Positions 5,919 through 9,135 of a stretch of 9,135 nucleotides of DNA are shown here, one piece after another (position 1 is the stretch's first letter; every line of letters begins with the position of its first letter). This DNA is from CAZOKO01 sp964580455. Lineage in GTDB: Bacteria; Desulfobacterota; WTBG01. The DNA is taken from NCBI GenBank assembly GCA_964580455.1, contig CAZOKO010000101.1, positions 1 to 9,135 of the forward strand, read 5' to 3'. The translations under genes and the position numbers were made by a program. The notes beneath the pieces are model-generated. The model did no database searches and was not told where the DNA came from. It saw only the letters and a list, made by a program, of their open reading frames with translations.

Positions 5919-7694
5919 ATGGACGGCAAAACAATTGATATAAAACAGGAAAAACTGGATAAGCTAAAAGAGTTGTTCCCTGAAGCGTTTACTGAAGACA
6001 GGGTTGACTGGGAAAAGCTGAAGGCTGCACTCGGGGAAGACATTAATTTCAGTAATGAGCGCTATGTCCTGAACTGGGCGGGCAAGTCCGATGCATTCAG
6101 GGCATTGCAGGTACGTACAACAGCCACCTTGATACCTGACAGAGAAGAATCTGTAAATTTTGACAGCACCAACCATATCTTTATTGAAGGCGAAAATCTG
6201 GAAGTTCTTAAAGTCCTGCAGAAGTCTTACTACGGCAAGATAAAGATGATCTACATCGACCCTCCTTACAATACCGGTAATGACAACTTTATCTATCCCG
6301 ACAGATTTTCTGAAAATAAAGATGCCTATCTAAAGCGTATAGGTGACAAAGATGAAGAAGGATATATGACCCGCGAAGGTTTGTTCAGAAAGAACAGCAA
6401 AGACAGCGGTCATTACCACTCCAACTGGCTTTCAATGATGTATCCAAGGTTGTTTCTGGCAAAGAATCTGCTGAGAAACGATGGGTTTATATTTGTATCA
6501 ATAGATTATAACGAAGAACATAATCTTCGATTAATAATGAATGAAATTTTTGGAGAAGAGAATTATAGAAATACATTTTATGTATCCAGGGTGAAAAAGA
6601 ATATCCAAGAAACCGAATATGTTAAAAGAGTTAATTATGGTGTTAATTCTTTACTATTTTATGCCAAATCGGAAGAAGCTTTAATAAATCCTCCTTTCAT
6701 AAAACAAAGAAAGATAGACCGTTGGCATGCGTTCGATGCACCAGGTATTAGACCCACAATGGAGTATGAGTTGTTTAATCAAAAGCCACCTAAAGGCAGG
6801 CACTGGATGTACGAAGAAAAGCGTGCACTCGACATGATTAGAAAAGGAACCTTAAGAAAAAATCCTAACACTGGAAAACCGCAATACCTACTTAAAGCAA
6901 GTGATTATACTTTACTGGATACTAATTGGACTGATATACAAGAATCAGATTCAACATGGATTAAAAATGGAGGAAAAAACGTAAATTATTTGAAGAGAAT
7001 ATTAAAAATGAATATCAATAATGATTGTATTATATTAGATTTTTTTGCTGGCTCTGCCTCAATTGCTCATGCGGTGATAGAACAAAACACAGAAGATAAT
7101 GGAAACAGACAATGTATCTGTATTCAGTTACCTGAAAAAATTGATGAGACCTCTGAAGATTATAAGACTGATTATAAAACCATTGCTGACATAGCCAAAG
7201 AAAGAATCCGTAGGTTTATCAAGAAAATTGAGGAAGAAGAAAAAGAGAAGAAGGATTTATTCACTGATGACAGTAAAAGCCTTGCTTTAGGCTTCAAGGT
7301 ATTCAAACTTCGACCTTCCAATTTCAAAATCTGGAGAGGGGATGTTCTGGAGAACGGAGAAGTGTTAGAGAAACAATTAGATGCTTTTGTTGACCCTGTC
7401 AATAAAGATGCGGTTGAAGACAATATGCTCTTTGAGTTGCTGCTTAAGTCCGGCTATAACCTTAACAGTAAAATTGAAAAGAAGGTCTGCGATAAAATCA
7501 GTTACTATTCCATAGAAAACGGAGAGATGATTATAGCTCTCTCCAAAATCAACGAAACCCTCGCAAAGGAAATAATCAACCAAAACCCCCGAAAAGTCCT
7601 TTGTCTGGATAAACTGTTTGCAGGTAATGACCAGTTAAAGACCAACACTGTTTTGCAGATGAAGGATGCGGGGATAGAGTTTAAGACGGTGTGA
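5919..7694 (+). CDS. mod: Type III restriction-modification system, DNA methyltransferase subunit
   Basis: The protein transfers a methyl group from S-adenosylmethionine to adenine in a short asymmetric site and supplies DNA specificity to the type III Mod-Res complex. The 591-aa sequence has the beta-class order: catalytic DPPY (114-117, within IDPPYNTG) precedes the AdoMet-binding motif DFFAGSA (374-380). GRYHSNW-like GHYHSNWLSMMYPRL (164-178) and FVSIDYNE (192-199) are also typical. The N-terminus (helical, LKELFPEAFTED near 16-27, then ERYVLNW) is standard for the family and fixes the ATG, although the Shine-Dalgarno is weak. The central part (about 205-365) is the target-recognition region; its DNA is clearly more AT-rich than the flanks. 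The C-terminal extension (about 455-591) matches other Mod proteins in style. The gene looks intact. Its stop overlaps the GTG of the next ORF as GTGA. Confidence 0.94.
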   Translation: MDGKTIDIKQEKLDKLKELFPEAFTEDRVDWEKLKAALGEDINFSNERYVLNWAGKSDAFRALQVRTTATLIPDREESVNFDSTNHIFIEGENLEVLKVLQKSYYGKIKMIYIDPPYNTGNDNFIYPDRFSENKDAYLKRIGDKDEEGYMTREGLFRKNSKDSGHYHSNWLSMMYPRLFLAKNLLRNDGFIFVSIDYNEEHNLRLIMNEIFGEENYRNTFYVSRVKKNIQETEYVKRVNYGVNSLLFYAKSEEALINPPFIKQRKIDRWHAFDAPGIRPTMEYELFNQKPPKGRHWMYEEKRALDMIRKGTLRKNPNTGKPQYLLKASDYTLLDTNWTDIQESDSTWIKNGGKNVNYLKRILKMNINNDCIILDFFAGSASIAHAVIEQNTEDNGNRQCICIQLPEKIDETSEDYKTDYKTIADIAKERIRRFIKKIEEEEKEKKDLFTDDSKSLALGFKVFKLRPSNFKIWRGDVLENGEVLEKQLDAFVDPVNKDAVEDNMLFELLLKSGYNLNSKIEKKVCDKISYYSIENGEMIIALSKINETLAKEIINQNPRKVLCLDKLFAGNDQLKTNTVLQMKDAGIEFKTV

Positions 7695-7882
7695 ATATGA
7701 GTCAGTCATCATTCGAAATGCGGTTTGATCCCCAAACAATCAAGCACCTTGGTATACGAATGTATTCCTGGCTTGCACCCGCATTAACCAAAAAAAATCC
7801 TTTTCGGTTTTTATGCATACGGACATCCAATGACAGTGATGTAGACTTGATGATAGCTATGGATACTGATGAAAAAACTTGA
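7691..7882 (+). pseudogene. Chimeric remnant: start of a GHKL/HATPase-type protein joined to a frameshifted nucleotidyltransferase fragment
   Basis: The first 26 or so residues (FEMRFDPQTIKHLGIRMYS) closely resemble the N-terminus of a family of ATP-binding proteins with an Hsp90/MORC-like ATPase fold, where 'FDP.TI.HLG..MYS.LPPALAEL' is usual. The ATPase body is missing. From about 7780 the DNA instead encodes a nucleotidyltransferase core. In one frame 7794-7829 reads KILFGFYAYGHP; from 7829, in the frame of this ORF, it reads NDSDVDLMIAMDTDEK. Removing one A from the A8 tract (7790-7797) and adding one A at 7829-7830 would join these into one continuous motif, so two compensating indels have occurred. 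The hallmark GS is also GF. The GTGA overlap with mod (or ATG at 7697) suggests the ATPase gene was once the second gene of this operon. A functional product is unlikely. Confidence 0.7.
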
Positions 7883-8204
7883 ATCTCTTTGGAAAAAGAC
7901 GAAAGACAAGTTCGATGAACTTGAAAGCTCGCTGGTTGATTGCTACATCGGTTTTATGAGAGAGACAGCAAGAATCTACCTGCAGCAGGGCAGACGGGTG
8001 TTTTTCGGTGAGAACCGGTTTGTCCACTGGGGTGAAGGTGATTTTGGTAGGCTTGTTATAGAGGGTAATGAGAAAGTAGACGAAGTCTTTGGTGATTACA
8101 TTTCAGAAATTCGCTTTGAACCGGAAATCAGTGAAAAGGTTGATAAAGGATATGTGGAAATAAAAAAGGAAAACCTTGAAGATATCAAGTGGGGGGATAA
8201 GTGA
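7869..8204 (+). CDS. Unrecognised 111-aa protein between mod and res
   Basis: I do not recognise this family. The first 45 residues are strongly helical and charged (KKLESLWKKTKDKFDELES), followed by a segment rich in aromatics and glycine (VFFGENRFVHWGEGDFGRL, 44-62) and then an acidic beta-type region ending EDIKWGDK. There is no signal peptide or membrane segment. The HEPN R-x4-6-H motif was looked for and is not convincing. The ATG overlaps the end of the preceding remnant by 14 bases in another frame, with only a weak Shine-Dalgarno, so an intact upstream start may have been lost. Its stop overlaps a following GTG (GTGA), as in coupled operons. It may be a real small accessory protein or the C-terminal remainder of a gene whose start was deleted. 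Sustained amino-acid-like composition favours coding. Confidence 0.55.
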   Translation: MKKLESLWKKTKDKFDELESSLVDCYIGFMRETARIYLQQGRRVFFGENRFVHWGEGDFGRLVIEGNEKVDEVFGDYISEIRFEPEISEKVDKGYVEIKKENLEDIKWGDK

Positions 8205-8287
8205 TACACATCTTTTTAGAGCAGAAGGAGTTCGGAACAGTAAAGATGAGTGTCTCTAAAATATATACTGCTCAAAAAGGAGAATAA
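8201..8287 (+). CDS. Possible 28-residue ORF coupled to the 111-aa gene
   Basis: GTG at 8201 overlaps the preceding stop as GTGA and is preceded by a G-rich run (GGGGGG, 8191-8196) that could act as a ribosome site. The product begins VIHIFLEQKEFG and ends IYTAQKGE; no family is recognised. It ends two bases before the ATG of the nucleotidyltransferase gene, so it neatly fills the gap between two genes. The GTGA overlap and exact fit argue for translation, but the size makes chance possible, and it may be the tail of a degraded gene. Confidence 0.3.
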   Translation: MIHIFLEQKEFGTVKMSVSKIYTAQKGE

Positions 8288-8289
8288 TT

Positions 8290-8577
8290 ATGATTCCGAA
8301 GGAAGAGCTTGATAAGGCCATTGAGATTGCTAAAAAGTATAAGATAGGGAGGATGTATCTGGTAGGGTCTTCTCTCCATAAAGAGAGTGAGGATGTTAAT
8401 GACTATGATTTTGCAGTAATGGATGTGCCTCCCGAGAGTTTTTTTAAATTCTACGGAGAGCTTTTGAGAACTTTGTCGAAACATGTGGATATTATTGATC
8501 TTTCAGGCAAGGAAACAAAATTCAAAAGTATTGTTATGAGGGAGGGAGAGGTCGTTTATGACAGATCAGCAGCTTAA
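8290..8577 (+). CDS. MNT-like minimal nucleotidyltransferase domain protein
   Basis: This 95-aa protein is a single small nucleotidyltransferase domain. After a helical N-terminus (KEELDKAIEIAKKYKI) it shows LVGSS (24-28; the GS signature G26-S27), then NDYDFAV (37-43) with the paired acids D38 and D40, and a candidate third acid D67 in HVDIID. These are the positions expected for metal and nucleotide binding in the polymerase-beta superfamily. Proteins of this size are commonly the antitoxin or modifying partner in HEPN/MNT-type toxin-antitoxin pairs, AMPylating the partner. No intact HEPN gene is next to it, so that role is inferred. The ATG has a good Shine-Dalgarno, AGGAG at 8278-8282, 7 bases upstream. 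Its last 20 bases overlap another short ORF in a different frame. It looks intact, unlike the nucleotidyltransferase fragment 0.45 kb upstream. Confidence 0.75.
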   Translation: MIPKEELDKAIEIAKKYKIGRMYLVGSSLHKESEDVNDYDFAVMDVPPESFFKFYGELLRTLSKHVDIIDLSGKETKFKSIVMREGEVVYDRSAA

Positions 8578-8605
8578 AGAATACAGTAAAACAAAACATG
8601 CTTAA
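8558..8605 (+). CDS. Possible 15-residue ORF leading into res
   Basis: ATG at 8558 lies inside the end of the nucleotidyltransferase gene in another frame and follows a purine-rich GGAGGGAGAGG (8541-8551) that is a strong Shine-Dalgarno. It encodes MTDQQLKEYSKTKHA and stops at 8605, four bases before the res ATG. It could be a leader that feeds ribosomes to res, which lacks its own clear Shine-Dalgarno, or the start of a deleted partner gene of the nucleotidyltransferase. Confidence 0.35.
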   Translation: MTDQQLKEYSKTKHA

Positions 8606-8608
8606 AAT

Positions 8609-9135
8609 ATGAAACTCCACTTTGACCCCAATCAGGACTATCAACTACAGGCAATAAAATCCATCGTCGACATATTTGAGGGACAGCCCTTAAGCCGGAG
8701 CGATTTTGAATTTTCTATTACAGAAGGAAGCCTTCAGCTTACTGAAAACGGAGTCGGCAATAATCTGGTTCTGTCGGAAGATCAGATACTTAAAAACCTG
8801 CAGGCAGTCCAGATGCGAAACAGTATCGACCCTGTATCGGAAAAACTGGAGGGACTGAATTTTACCGTTGAGATGGAGACAGGCACAGGGAAGACGTATG
8901 TTTATTTGCGCACTATTTATGAACTGAATAAGGTTTACGGCTTTAATAAGTTTGTCATTGTTGTCCCAAGTGTCGCTATTCGTGAAGGCGTTTTAAAGAA
9001 CCTGGAAATTACAAACGGGCATTTTCAGAATCTCTATGACAATGTCCCTGTTGACTTCGATGTTTACGACTCCAGAAAAGTTTCCGGTCTTAGAGGATTT
9101 GCCACCGCCAATACCGTTCAGATACTGGTCATTAA
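8609..9135 (+). CDS. res: Type III restriction endonuclease subunit, N-terminal part (runs off the window)
   Basis: The frame is open from ATG 8609 to the window end, giving 175 residues and a partial codon. It is the start of the ATP-dependent helicase-nuclease subunit that, with Mod, translocates or slides along DNA and cuts it near unmethylated head-to-head sites. The start MKLHFDPNQDYQLQAI is the usual Q-motif-like entry of Res proteins. Walker A is present in METGTGKT (G92-T96, K95), then YLRTIYELN and the motif Ia region VVPSVAIREG (119-128). The segment is highly typical and undamaged. The rest of the superfamily 2 helicase domain and the C-terminal PD-(D/E)XK nuclease domain must lie beyond 9135. 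There is no clear Shine-Dalgarno; translation may depend on the short ORF ending four bases upstream. It is 914 bases after mod rather than directly adjacent. Confidence 0.93.
   Translation, partial: MKLHFDPNQDYQLQAIKSIVDIFEGQPLSRSDFEFSITEGSLQLTENGVGNNLVLSEDQILKNLQAVQMRNSIDPVSEKLEGLNFTVEMETGTGKTYVYLRTIYELNKVYGFNKFVIVVPSVAIREGVLKNLEITNGHFQNLYDNVPVDFDVYDSRKVSGLRGFATANTVQILVI

Noticed and set aside
7790..7797. A8 tract as a phase-variation switch of mod
   Set aside because: It lies after the mod stop codon within a decayed ORF, so slippage there would not change Mod; it is better explained as one of two compensating indels.
8290..8484. Minus-strand open frame of 70 codons over the nucleotidyltransferase gene (8272-8484)
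   Set aside because: The + strand protein has the GS and DxD nucleotidyltransferase motifs and a good ribosome site; the minus frame has neither.

Overview
The window is 9.1 kb of AT-leaning bacterial DNA with every recognisable gene on the + strand. It joins a housekeeping part (1-4419) to an accessory, defence-type part (about 4449-9135). I cannot name the organism. The genes are bacterial in style, and the 'CACAGAA'-type intergenic repeat at 3801-3902 is of a kind I associate with uncultivated anaerobic or subsurface bacteria; that is a weak impression, not an identification.

Housekeeping part. A membrane-anchored DUF3604/PHP-fold putative metal-dependent hydrolase (244-2193) is followed after 22 bases by a full-length D-3-phosphoglycerate dehydrogenase, serA (2216-3796, GTG start with a strong Shine-Dalgarno). 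A repeat-filled spacer (3801-3902) separates these from a small YfcE/MJ0936-type metallophosphoesterase (3922-4419).

Accessory part. A DUF1016/YhcG-family PD-(D/E)XK nuclease gene (4492-5658) lies between two imperfect 23-bp direct repeats (4449-4471 and 5706-5728; 20 of 23 identical). Within the gene is a run of in-frame palindromes, two of them with near-identical cores exactly 39 nt apart, inserted at the junction of its two domains. Next comes a type III restriction-modification locus: mod (5919-7694), preceded by an AT-rich spacer with two candidate extended -10 promoters, and res (8609 to beyond the window end).

Between mod and res lie 914 bases that are not simple spacer. They hold a chimeric, decayed ORF (7691-7882) joining the first residues of a GHKL/HATPase-type protein to a nucleotidyltransferase fragment with two compensating frameshifts. 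They also hold an unrecognised 111-aa protein (7869-8204), a 28-residue ORF coupled to it by a GTGA overlap (8201-8287), an apparently intact MNT-like minimal nucleotidyltransferase (8290-8577), and a 15-residue ORF (8558-8605) ending four bases before the res start codon. The tight packing suggests one transcript from mod to res, into which small toxin-antitoxin-type genes have been inserted and partly degraded.

The most unusual signals are the palindromic expansion inside the DUF1016 gene, the direct repeats around that gene, and the mod-res interval. No tRNA, rRNA, CRISPR array or intact insertion sequence was seen.
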